A stretch of DNA of 64,000 nucleotides from Alopecurus myosuroides (Eukaryota > Streptophyta > Magnoliopsida > Poales > Poaceae). The notes under the pieces were generated by a model that ran no database searches, was not told the DNA's origin, and saw only the letters and a program-made list of their open reading frames with translations. Below are positions 11,601-21,311 of the stretch, one piece after another. Every line of letters begins with the position of its first letter. The stretch's first letter is position 1. The stretch is from positions 106,404,263 through 106,468,262 of the forward strand of contig CM054059.1 in NCBI GenBank assembly GCA_028641055.1, in the 5' to 3' direction. Position numbers and translations under genes: made by a program.

Positions 11601-12249
11601 TTAAGGGCATGAACTGTGACAATAGGGAATTCCTGCTCCCATTCAACACTAGTAAGGAACCGATCCGACTTTTCAAGTGTTGGAATGTCCCTCCCTGCTG
11701 GTCCAAGTATATTGCCTTCCAGAAGGTTCCAATTCTTCTAGCTCTAGCATCTCAATTATAGCACTGAAAATGAACGGCCAATGAGTGTTAAACTTAGCAT
11801 TATTTTTCTACTCTTGTTTATGTATAATATTGAAATCCCCGCTCACCAACATAGGCAGTTTTTCATTTTCGCAAATGCGCACCAACTCAGCTAGAAAATA
11901 TGGTTTATGTACATCTTATGCCACCCCATATGAAGGCACATGAGTCCATAAAAACCATCCGACTTAAGTTTCAAATGGAATTTAATATAAAAATTCCCTG
12001 ATGTTACCTGTTGAACTAAAATAGACATATTATTAATCCAACAAGTATACCCCCGGACCTACCTTGTGGAGGTAAACAATACCAAACTACCCCACTAGAT
12101 AGGTTGGTTAGAAAATGAGGGGCAAAAACAGCCCTCCCTGTCTCAATTAAGCCAATAAAGTCCAGATTGTGTTCTCTAGTTTTTTTCTTTAACAAACCAA
12201 TGTTTGGCCATATCACAAAGCCATCACTATTCAAAAGCATGCATTTCAT
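8660..12249 (-). pseudogene. LINE ORF2: endonuclease, reverse transcriptase, zf-RVT
   Basis: Read 5' to 3' on the minus strand: endonuclease motifs (EHNLDFIGLIETGR and RSGGILVGL at 12016-12249), later endonuclease fragments at 11392-11706, and an RT N-terminus with a degraded form of the usual DGF motif (NKALGPDEFLAEFYQ, 10726-11085). RT core follows with GLRQGDPLS and the catalytic YADD at 10222-10233, then PFKYLGIPIHYRKL (about 9750-10092). The zf-RVT region contains KIPLKIKVFMWFLQRKV (9036-9236), HVFISCYFARHVWRLIHF (8905-9087) and a C-terminal piece at 8689-8898. The pieces lie in different frames, so it is a pseudogene. Product role in an active copy: target-primed reverse transcription. 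Confidence 0.8.
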
Positions 12250-12579
12250 CTTTTAATTTTATGGATCTTTTCTAATCTAGCACTTCTCCTCTTGCTAGCT
12301 AGGCCAATGCCTTTATTAGAACCTTTGGTTTGCTTTTTACCAACTTCCGTGGGGCTCGGGATAACAACACCCCAAGAAGCATCCTCCTCATCCTCACAAA
12401 GGTCCCAGGTTACAAGCCCTTTTAATAACCATGCTACTCAAATTATCATCACTATTAGGACTCATTGAATTTTGAAGGAAAGTCACGTGCCTAGATAGAG
12501 GAGTAACATATATTAATTGTTGAGAATCGTCCTCCCCTAATGAAACTCCCATTCTAGATGCTCTAGCTAAAATATCATA

Positions 12580-15178
12580 ATTAGAAAGAGCAATAATTTT
12601 TTTTTTTGAGGTTGGACATACCTGCTAATTGAGCCTCATCCCGCTGTTGAGCCACCATCGTGGCTCTCTCCACTGAGTGCACATCAGCATAAGGTTGAGC
12701 TCGGATCCTAGCACTCGAGCGGTTCCCACGTGAAGAAGGAGAAGCAATACCACCGCATGCCACCACTTCCTTATCCGTGAAACCAGAACTAGCAGTCTCG
12801 CCCTCCTATCGAAGCCCTTGTCCTTGATCCGTAGAAAGTTCTCTAGTTGTGCTACCTTGATAGCCTCAACATGTGGCATAAGACGTGATGGAGACGATGC
12901 CACCCGCAGGCGGCAAAACCGACGAAAACGCTGCCGCAACCGGCAGGGGAGTAGCCACACCATCCAGCGCTGCCGGGTCCGGCAGATAAAAGTGGCAATT
13001 CTCTGCCACGGCCAATGCAACCTTAGCATCCTCTGCGATGGCCTGCGGGAAAGAAGGCAATTTCTCTGCCGTGGCCGGCAGAGAATCAAAACTGCAAGCT
13101 GTCGGGGCTGGCAGAGAAACATCACAAATCTCTGCCACGGCAGGCGATTAACGCAGCACATGACGGCTGCCCGACAGAGTTTGAGAACCACCCTCTGTCG
13201 CATTTTCTCTAACCCGAGGTGAAACAAGTTTATCCTCTAGGTCTATCTTGAGAGCACTAGAGCCAACCCGATCAAAATCCATTTTTTTAGCAATTCCAGT
13301 GACATGATTATAGCTAGCCGGAGAAACCAAACCCGCACATGGCCGAGAGTTCAACCTCACTTTGTAGATGTTGTACCCGACTGACAAGCTCATTTTCAGC
13401 CGACAAAATATTGCACACTGCCTCGACATTACCCTTATGGAAAACATGTCTTTTCAAGAGGGATGGATCCAACAATGCACTATTAGTTTCATTCACCTAT
13501 TTCTAGAGCCATGGAGAAAAATTGACTCACTTGTTTATTTTGTTGCAATGTTTCGTGGGTGCAGCCCCACCTGAGCCATCTACAGAAGAATTCAAATCCC
13601 CTCCCTTGTCAACAGCCTCCAAAATAGAAAAATACTTTGCAGCCTCCTCAGCCGAATCCTTATCACCATCTCTTTTTTTGTCATTAGAGTCATCCTTATC
13701 CTCATCCATACCATCATCAGTTCCATCTTCCACTATATATTGTTCCATTGTGAACTTGATATTGTAGAATCCATCAACAATGAATAAAGGCAAGTCCTTG
13801 AGTATTTTTGTGTAATCTGCACACCCAATAAGAATTCAAAGGATGGAGTGTTTCCTAGTAAATGGCATATCCACCTTGAAGGTCTTCCCAAATAAAGTGC
13901 CTAGTCCCCAAAGAGCCAGAAAGTCCCCCTTGTGTTGAGGTGATATCCCCTCCATTCTAACCCAGCACTTCGGAAAAACCCACATTGGTGCTAGACTAGT
14001 ATTTCAATTCTCCACTAAATCTCACAAGGGGAATTAGGAACCTTGAAAGCTCCATATTTCAACCTTTCAAGCTCAACTTTGGAAGGAAACATGACCTTGA
14101 AAACATTGTGTCCCACTTGGATCACTTCCCAATTATAATTATCAACAGGAACCACCCGTTGCAATTGCCTTGCCACCTGAGGGATAGAAAACTCTTCCTC
14201 GGCAATAGTGAGCATAGCCAAGCGAGTATTCACAATATTTGGATGATATGTTTCAGTCATAGACATTCCAAAGAATGTGTTAGATTATTATGATAGTGGA
14301 CATAGATCTCCACTTGAGGTCAATAATGGACATTCATCACTTTTATGATCTGCAACCTCACAATTATCACACAAAATAGTTGTACAATCCGCAAGTACAT
14401 GACCAGACAAGACACACCAGTAACATCTTGTTTTATCCGGCTTAGTGACCTTATTTGGAACTGCCGCATCCAAACTTCCTTGAGATAAACCTTCTGTGAC
14501 ACTAGCCTTTCGCACCATACCTTGAGAAATGGGAATGAGCACCGCAACAGCCTTGGAAACCTACGCATCCGTAGTTTTTGAAGGTGGTTGTGCTGGACCA
14601 GCGATCACACGTTGGACCGCCACCTCTCCGGCAGGAACCTGCATCACAGCCATACCTGCCACAGCAGGTCCTGGCTTCCGAGCAACAAAATGCCTTGCTG
14701 CACTTTTCCCTACCCCTCTCTTCTGATTGTATCTACCAGGATGGTTCCCACCCGCAGTTACGTTCCTGTTATTATGGTTGAATCCGGAACCAGCGTTGAA
14801 AGCCCAAAGGGCATATTATTGTTTCTGACATTGAAGTTTGCACGCCCTTGTTCTCCTCCTTGATCAACATGAAAGGAACCCGAGCCCTCTCCCCGCTGAT
14901 TGTTTCCACCTCCATAGAAACATTGTGGATTGCCACGCCCATGACCTCCGGCCGGAAACTAGTTGTTGTTGCCTCCACCTCCAAACCTAGGTCCCGGCCA
15001 CCATCGTTGAACCTATGTTCATGTCCAGCAAAACCACTCGGCGTGCCATCAGTTTATGCTTCCATTATTCCGACCATCAGCTTATGGTTCCATTATTCCG
15101 ACCATCACCTCCACTGGAGCCATGCCCACCATGGCCGAACCCAGCGCCCCCGCCACGTCCTCCACCTCTATTCGACAT
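12580..15178 (-). pseudogene. LINE ORF1: RNA-binding protein with DUF4283-like and CCHC domains
   Basis: The Gly-rich N-terminus starts MSNRGGGRGGGAGFGHGG at 15178. A CCHC knuckle CYWCVLSGHVLADC with a second knuckle-like CDNCEVADHKSDEC lies at 14288-14542, and a DUF4283-like block (IPQVARQLQRVVPVDNYNW) at 14015-14266. The Ala/Pro-rich region at 12866-13138 contains repeated TCTCTGCC-type units on the + strand. The order is unusual in that the knuckle precedes the DUF4283-like block, so rearrangement or loose reading is possible. Broken by frameshifts. Confidence 0.65.
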
Positions 15179-15289
15179 GGGCGCAGCCAAATCCCGAGAC
15201 CAGGAAAACCCTAACCTTCTCGATCTTAGTGAAAATCGCAGGTGCAAGCATGCAATCTTCACAAAAACAGGCGCAACAGTATTACCGTT

Positions 15290-15904
15290 TTAGGCTATGC
15301 CTTGTTTGGGCCGGTCAACACCTGTCACCCCAAAACACGCAGAGCCCAAAAGGTTTTTCTTCCAATTTTGAATTACTAGATCCTGAAATCCCGCCCAGAT
15401 CAGCCGGAAATAGTTTTTCGGATGATGAATGTTGTCGTAGTCTCCGTTGGACCAGCGTCCGTCCCTCCTCATCGTCCGGATCCATGCACGAATGCATAGT
15501 TGGGGAGAAGCAAGGTAGTCGGAGATGAAACAACGACGAAGGTACTCGGGCCAACAAAGACTCACCGAAAGAACTCGGAGATGATGATGTAGAACGTACC
15601 TACAGTGACATCAGCTGTAATGCAGCCAGTTTTTGACGTCTCTTCTTCTCGATCGCTTCGTACTTTTCTTGTCTGAGAGATCCCTTGTCGGTGACGACGA
15701 AGGAGTCCGGTAGAAATAGCGCAGATATCTCGGAGATTCCCCATCCTCCTCGAACTCATCATCACTAGAGGATAAAGAGAGCACCCAGAACCTTCCTTTG
15801 GGAAACAAAGCCAGAGATCGAACCGCCTGCATCCAGCGAGCGAGATCTCCATCGGTGCCACCCTGGTCGCCCGCAGCGTCGCCCTCTGCGTTGCCTCCCT
15901 CCAT
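15290..15904 (-). pseudogene. 5' ORF segment of the same LINE
   Basis: A minus-strand frame starts MEGGNAEGDAAGDQGG at 15904 and contains FPKGRFWVLSLSSSDDEFEE, an acidic segment of the kind seen at the N-terminus of grass L1 ORF1 proteins. A second frame at 15290-15565 (SPQLCIRAWIRTMRRDGRW) could be its continuation after a frameshift or intron. I cannot tell whether these are ORF1 exons or a separate leader ORF. Confidence 0.45.
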
Positions 15905-15929
15905 ACCTCCTACTACTATATCTAGACTA

Positions 15930-17399
15930 TTGCTACTTTTAGGTAATAGCTGGGTGAGGCTGGCACTAGACATGGGGCTACATAATGTCCAGATCGAAAC
16001 AGATTTTTCTGAAGTTGTCAAGCTGTGGAGAGAATCAAGTACTGGCAGATATATCATCAATTGTATATGCTTAGAGCAAACCCAACGGCCCCGATTAAAG
16101 AGGCAATTTTGGTCCATTTTCGGTCCGTTTGGGGTGGTCCACAGTCCAAATTCTTCACGGACTGCGAGTTTGTAGTAGATAGAACCCAAAGGCCCACCCC
16201 CAACCGCACAAAAAACAAACTAGGGAGCACATTTCAAGTTGAACGAACTCATGAACTGGAAACTAATCGTAATTTACATATATGAGAAAGCTACGGCCAT
16301 CCCCAAGTTCATCACATTGCTGAAATTTAACAAAATATAACAAAAAAGGGACCCTATCTATAGGGTCATCGCCATCTATGATGTCGTCGGTGTCCTCCGC
16401 CGCAAAGCCCTACCTGTCGTTGTCGAGGACGACATAGGAAGGTTGTGGCCACGCGGGTGATGGAAGACATGCCTGCCCCGCCCGGGGGTCCTCACACGGT
16501 GACCATGGACGAGGCGGTGGCGCATGTGCCGCCGTGGCAGACCGCTGGAGTGCCAGCCCATATCCAGCCACATCTCCATCTCGGCGACCCCGAACAACTC
16601 CAGCGCGAGGCAGAGTTGAGCGGCGTCATCGTCACGGTCCTGTGGCGCGGGCGGAGGCAGCGCCTCATCATCCTGGACCTCGTTGTCCTCCTCCTCATGC
16701 GGCTCTTTGTTGGCACCGAGGCCGTCGAGATAGTCGTTGGGGCCGCCATTGCTCTCTCTCTCGGAGAGCTTGACGAGCTCCCGCTTGCCGAGCGGCATTG
16801 GCACACGGCGGCTACTCCGGTGCCACCCGGACGAAAGGTGCACCACAGGCCACGGCAGTGGCACGGGCCCGCGCCAAAAAGCTCTGGCCATGGCTACCGT
16901 TATAAAGAAAATCTCCTGATAACGGGCCATTGTCGTCGGCGAGGTTGGAGAGAACCTAGGGTTTTCGCGTGGGAGTGAGGAGGCGCTGGAGCGCGTCGAC
17001 GTAGATGGGGATTAGGGGAGTCGAAGGGGCGGCGTGAGGCTGGTAGGTGGGCCATGAGGACTGCCCCAAACATGGACCAAAGTAAGACCACCCCTCCCCC
17101 CGCGATCTTTTTGTTCGGGGCCGTTGGTATGGGTTTTCACCCAAAATAGGTGTCAATGGAACAAAACGAACCAAGTTCTCCGTTTTGGTCTGATCTTGTT
17201 AGGTTTTCTCTTAGAGCTGAGAAAGCTAAGTGGGTTTTTCACTAGCTTTGAGATCGTACATGTGAGAAGAAATGCTAATCAGGCAGCCCACGAATGTGCC
17301 CATAAGGCTAGTTCAGAGAGAAGGAGGTGCTTGTGGATTAATTTCACTCCACCTTTCCTTGCTAGTATCCTTGAGAAGGATTGTAATCCCATTTCTTAA
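15930..17399 (+). pseudogene. RNase H-like (RVT_3-type) fragment, split by a DNA transposon
   Basis: Left half 15930-16077 reads ALDMGLHNVQIETDFSEVVKLW; right half 17210-17399 reads FEIVHVRRNANQAAHECAHK and ends at a stop after FLASILEKDCNPIS. Together they match the plant RNase H-like domain common at the C-terminus of LINE-derived proteins. The first ~40 residues of the domain are missing. Removing the insertion between the two CTTAGAGC copies gives an uninterrupted frame (INCICLELRKLSGFFTSFE). Its orientation is opposite to the neighbouring LINE, so it comes from another element. Confidence 0.7.
16074..17210. mobile_element. PIF/Harbinger-like element, about 1.14 kb, with GC-rich cargo
   Basis: Flanked by TTA (16071-16073 and 17211-17213). 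Ends are GAGCAAACCCAAC and, inverted, GAGAAAACCTAAC (11 of 13 identical), close to the GAGCAACTCCAAC-type ends of grass Harbinger elements. The flanking identity is in fact 8 bp (CTTAGAGC), so an 8-bp-TSD element spanning 16078-17209 is the alternative. The interior has a 184-codon minus-strand ORF (16376-16930) with an acidic middle; it resembles no transposase I know and may be captured sequence or chance in GC-rich DNA. Confidence 0.6.
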
Positions 17400-18915
17400 G
17401 GCGTGAGGCTAGCTTCCGGGTGACCGTGCCCCCGGTCGATTCCAACCAAGCCTGTCAGAGAGGGAGAAGAGAAGAGGGAGGAAGGAAGAGAGAAGAGGAA
17501 GAAAACGACCCGACGGCCCACCCTGCAGTCACCGCACGGACGCCTCCACCAAGCAACAATTCCCCCCCCCTCCCCCGCCGCCGACATTGGGCCTAACCGC
17601 CGGCCACCCCCACCCGCGGCCGTTGACGCTCCAGCGCCACATCGTCGTCATGCCCTGCTCAAATCGCCGTTTCCGCCAGTCCTCCACCGCCCCGACCATC
17701 CCTCTAACCTCCCTGCAGACCCCTTCTTCTTCAACGGCGACATTGCACACTCGCACCATTAAGTTTAGAGCTCGGTTGTCGCCTCGCTCCAGCCTCGCTG
17801 ACTCCTTCTCCACCGCAGCTCCCCACTGGTCGCAGCATCGTCGCTGTTGCCGGTTCATTTGGTGGGCTTGACGGTTGGATGGTGAGCGCGAGCACTATGG
17901 CATGGTTGGAAGGTTTGGGAGGAAGAGGAACTCGGGAAGAGAAAAGAGGATCGATAGTTGACTAGCCAACGACACTATGGGAAGAAGAGAAATGAACCAG
18001 AGAAAAAAAGAGAAAGCTAAAGAGAGAAGGTGGTTTTAGGCCTTAGTACGGACGCGTGTCGCACTGTAACCGAGCCCACGATCACCCGGTCAAGAGCTCC
18101 TTCGTTTCATAAGTTATAAAGTTCTCAATTTCGCAAAAAAAAAAGTCAGCTTCAAGTTGTCTTTGAGTAAATCTCACTTTTACAAACCTAGTTGGATTCA
18201 TATGGAAACTTCTGTTCCATTTAAATTTTGCATTAAGTTTTTCCATCATTGCAGATTTTATATTATTTTACTATTTCTCTCAACTGGCAAACTGGACTTA
18301 CACGTCTAAATGACGCGACAGCCAACATTTCCCTTTGAGTGGAGGCAACTACTTTTTTATGAGCGGAGCTCGCTAATTTTTCCTTGAAGTGGAGACATAT
18401 TTTATTTATAAAGAATAATACATTAATATTACAATGATATCTATTGCGGCTTCCGTAACAATAATGTTAAGATCTGATCTGGTCTATACATCAATGGTGG
18501 ATAGAATACAAAATTTGAAAGTAAAAAAGAAAAAAGAAAATTGATCTGCCGTTGAAGCACCACCAATGTAACACCGAGATATAACTACGACACGGTAGAT
18601 GTTTAGTGACACTTTTAATTTGGTGGGATATAAATAAGTTGGAAGCTGCCAGTGTTGAGTGTTCCGATGATATTTTGAGTGGAATGATGTGGCTGCTAAC
18701 CTTTTTCCTTGAAGTGGAGGCACCTAGCTACCTCTTTTTTGAGTGAAAAAAAGTGGCAGTTAACTTGGTGCACAACGCAGGGCTTGCATTCGCTGGTTTG
18801 GCTATTTCTTCTCAGCTCATGCCGTACCGACGTCTACTTTGATGGAACCTGTGTCAGCATCATTATGATAGTGTTTGTTTTGTATGTGAGCGCCAGAAAG
18901 AAGAATTTTTTTTGG
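17400..18915. other. Unassigned region with short direct repeats
   Basis: 17400-18100 is GC-rich with a purine-rich run (about 17456-17505) and overlapping ORFs in several frames, none recognised. 18300-18775 is AT-rich and carries repeats of a CCTTGAAGTGGAG-type motif (near 18335 as CCTTTGAGTGGAGGC, 18382 and 18707), perhaps footprints of a small repeat family. Confidence 0.4.
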
Positions 18916-18925
18916 GGGGAAATAG

Positions 18926-20010
18926 TTTTTTTGAACAGTGAGCGCCCCTGAGGGGCAGAACCTTCATTAGAAGAAAACGGTGGATGTACATGATAATACA
19001 AAGGACCTCAGACAATAAGAAAAGTACACATAGGTCCTCAGCTTTTGTAAAGAGGCCCCTGCCGACAAAACTAGAAAATCAATCAGGACCTCCTTCTTCT
19101 CCACCGCGGAGCGACGAGCGAGGCTGCTGCAGCCGTGGACTTCGACGGGGAACAAGCCACTTGCATCCATCCCAGCATATCCATCAGCGAGCTCACTCCA
19201 TAAGGGCCTCACAAGGGAGGTTGTATTGCCGATCTTCGGCTTGATTGACCTTCTGATGGTCATGGATAGCGGGAATCCATCAAGGAATACCGCGAAGGAG
19301 CTCCAATAGTAGGTTCTCAAGCTCAAGCACCACCCCGCGTTGCTCGCCATCCACCCTTCTTCCTCCTGTAATACCCCCATGGTATCCGAAATAGAGAAAA
19401 AACAGGCGACCATCGAGCGCAGCAGACTGATGCAGGCACAACTTCTCCACCTTGAAGATAGCAACTCACCATGGCACCCAGAGTGCCTGCCACGGACCTG
19501 GGTTGGCGAGCGAAGAAGATGGCGTTGAAGAAGCACCAGAAACACGAGCTTATTGAGGCAGAGATCGAACACCCTCCTTCTCCTTCTCCACCCGGGAGCG
19601 CGAAGAGGGAGAGGAAACGACCACTCCGGCGAGATGCCCGCCTTCTCACCGGCCGCACTGCCTTTGCCAGCCTTATTGACAGAGATGCTCTCCGTCTCAT
19701 CCACCGTCTGCGTCGCCGCACGCCACCTCGGCGTCGCAGGAACGGAGCAAGGCTTCGAGGGCCCCCATCCTCGGCAGCAGAAGGAAGGGGATCTACTCCA
19801 CAGCGCCACCACTTGGGGGAAACCTAACCTACAACTACTACTACGATTCGCTACTCTGTACACGAAGGGGAGCCACCCTAGCCCATCTCTACACCAGCCA
19901 GCGCTACCGCCGGCGGCGAGAGAGGCTTGCGACGGGGGGCGGCGGCGGACTCTCAAGAGCAGTGGGGAACCTTATCCTCTCCCCCGACCACGATCTAAAG
20001 AAAGCCTTGT
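18926..20010 (-). mobile_element. Poly(A) retroposon, non-autonomous LINE-like, 1.09 kb
   Basis: Bounded by an exact 10-bp TSD GGGGAAATAG (18916-18925 and 20011-20020). The left boundary has T7 (18926-18932), the poly(A) tail of a minus-strand insertion. Just before the tail the element reads GCCCCTCAGGGGC, a hairpin. A minus-strand frame without stops spans 18967-19956 (about 329 codons), but its first ATG is more than halfway in and no domain is recognised, so I do not call it a gene. Target-primed retroposition is certain from TSD plus tail; the source RNA is unknown. Confidence 0.8.
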
Positions 20011-20025
20011 GGGGAAATAGTACGT

Positions 20026-20430
20026 GGTCTATATATAAATAGCTCGATGCAGCCTGTGTTGGACGTGCCATAATTAGGAGGTCTTGGATTGGATGGATAT
20101 GTGGGCTTCGCCCCTACACGTACTGCATGAACAGGGGTGCGATATGCTCACGCGTGACTCACGACGCATGGCCACTCGCTCTGGAGTCTGGATATTCTAG
20201 AACCAACGACAGGCCAAAAGGTATCAGTTACCTCATCAAACAGAGCTAATCGTGGGTGGAACAGATTCGTGGGCCAGACGCAGACTTGTCAGCAAAAATA
20301 TCGCGACCCAGATACTCATAGAAAGGTCCGAAAACCTTCGCTAGGAAAATAGTTCAATATTCTTGGGTATATGCTCACACAGTCACACGGTCAATATACC
20401 TCATAAAGAATTTCATTATGGTATCGCTTT
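20026..20430 (+). repeat. Diverged copy of the KSL upstream segment
   Basis: Aligns by eye in direct orientation with 4311-4690 (GGTCTATATATAA, GATGCAGCCTGT, TGGATGGATATGTGGGCTT, CATGGCCACTCGCTCTGGA, GACGCAGACTTGTCAGCAAA, CACACGGTCAATATA). No KSL exon follows it; instead LINE-like sequence begins at about 20431. This is best explained by a former tandem duplicate whose coding part was lost. Confidence 0.6.
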
Positions 20431-20770
20431 ATAGGAAAAGGTTTAACAGGCTTTCCGCCGAACTGCTTTTATAAATAAAACAACAACCAACATACAAGCA
20501 CCGCAAACAAACGCAACACCGCACATGCTGGGACAGTAGCAAACATCAAGCCCAAACGAAACAGGAAAAGAACAAAGAAAAAGGAAAAACACAGCCGGCG
20601 GCTAGGCACGACAAAAGACAAAGAGGACTCGCAACCGCTGCGCCCACCGACGAATTTCCACCACGTTCCCAGCCCACGGAAGCTTCTCATACCAAGCAAC
20701 CCTCCAAGAAGGGGACAGCACCGACGCCGCTACTGCCCGGACAGCTCCAAAGGTTACTCGGAGAATGTCC
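20431..20770 (-). mobile_element. Possible LINE 3'-end fragment
   Basis: On the minus strand this reads as a hydrophobic ORF tail (20469-20699, ending FAVLVCWLLFYL) followed by TTTTATTTATAAAAGCAG and a GGCGGAAAGCC motif, reminiscent of 3' ends of grass L1 elements (GGCGAAAGCC before the tail). No poly(A) or TSD is visible. Confidence 0.35.
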
Positions 20771-20791
20771 TAGGGTTTCCCCTAGTACGGT

Positions 20792-20814
20792 GGGGGGGGG
20801 GGGGGGGGGGGGGG
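20792..20814. repeat. G23 homopolymer
   Basis: 23 consecutive G, then AGGGG. C-runs also occur near 20926 and 21121. It may be an assembly-sensitive length. Confidence 0.8.
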
Positions 20815-21311
20815 AGGGGTGAGAAGAAGGTACTCCGACGCCCTTCAAGAAGTATGGCTACTCCCGGAGGCGTCACCACGTTAGTGTCTCATCATTAGGG
20901 ATTTCTCCCGACCTCCGAAACACCCCCCCCCCATGAACTCCTGCTTCTATCATCTCTTTCAAATTGATGTTCCAATATCTTCTTGTCATGTTTTCCACAC
21001 TTCCTTTTGATTTTTTCTTTTTTTCATCCTACCATTTCATTACGGGATTTTTTTTTTCTTTTTGAAGATTAAGAAAGATCCGAAATAGCTTGAAATAAAT
21101 AATAATTGTTCCGAAGGAACCCCCCCCCCCCATAAATCTATTTTAAACAGTGCTGAAACAATCTCTGAAAAATAATAATACAAACCCACAGAAAAATCCT
21201 TTTTGACGGAGAGAGAGCAGCCCAGCAGCCAATCCTAGCCGAACAGGGCCAGATCCGGCCCAGCTAGGCATCTCAGCCCAATCCGGCCTCCCCACCGAAA
21301 CCCGAGCCTTT
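20815..21311. other. Unassigned stretch
   Basis: T-rich and C-run sequence with no recognised coding pattern or element ends. Confidence 0.4.

Larger units (their letters stand above)
8538..15904 (-). mobile_element. L1-type LINE (non-LTR retrotransposon), degenerate, near full length
   Basis: Poly(T) at 8538-8545 on the + strand is the element's poly(A) tail. Minus-strand remnants then appear in L1 order. From the 5' end they are an acidic N-terminal segment (15611-15904), a Gly-rich ORF1 start (M at 15178), a DUF4283-like block, a CCHC knuckle, endonuclease, reverse transcriptase and a zf-RVT C-terminus. Many frameshifts and stops make it inactive. The left flank TAGTATAGC was not found again at the right end, so no TSD can be given and the 5' boundary is approximate. 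Confidence 0.8.

Noticed and set aside
8521..15920. A TSD for the minus-strand LINE
   Set aside because: The left flank (ACTAGTATAGC) has no good match near the 5' end; ACTACTATATCTAG at about 15908 is too different.
16376..16930. 184-codon minus-strand ORF as a transposase
   Set aside because: No DDE or Myb-like motif; GC-rich DNA with long ORFs on both strands.
16070..17217. hAT or Mutator assignment from the 8-bp CTTAGAGC flank
   Set aside because: The sequence does not fit the usual hAT target consensus, and the ends match Harbinger-type termini next to TTA; kept as an alternative only.
18967..19956. 329-codon minus-strand frame as a host gene
   Set aside because: No ATG near its start, no recognisable domain, and it lies wholly inside a retroposon defined by TSD and poly(A).
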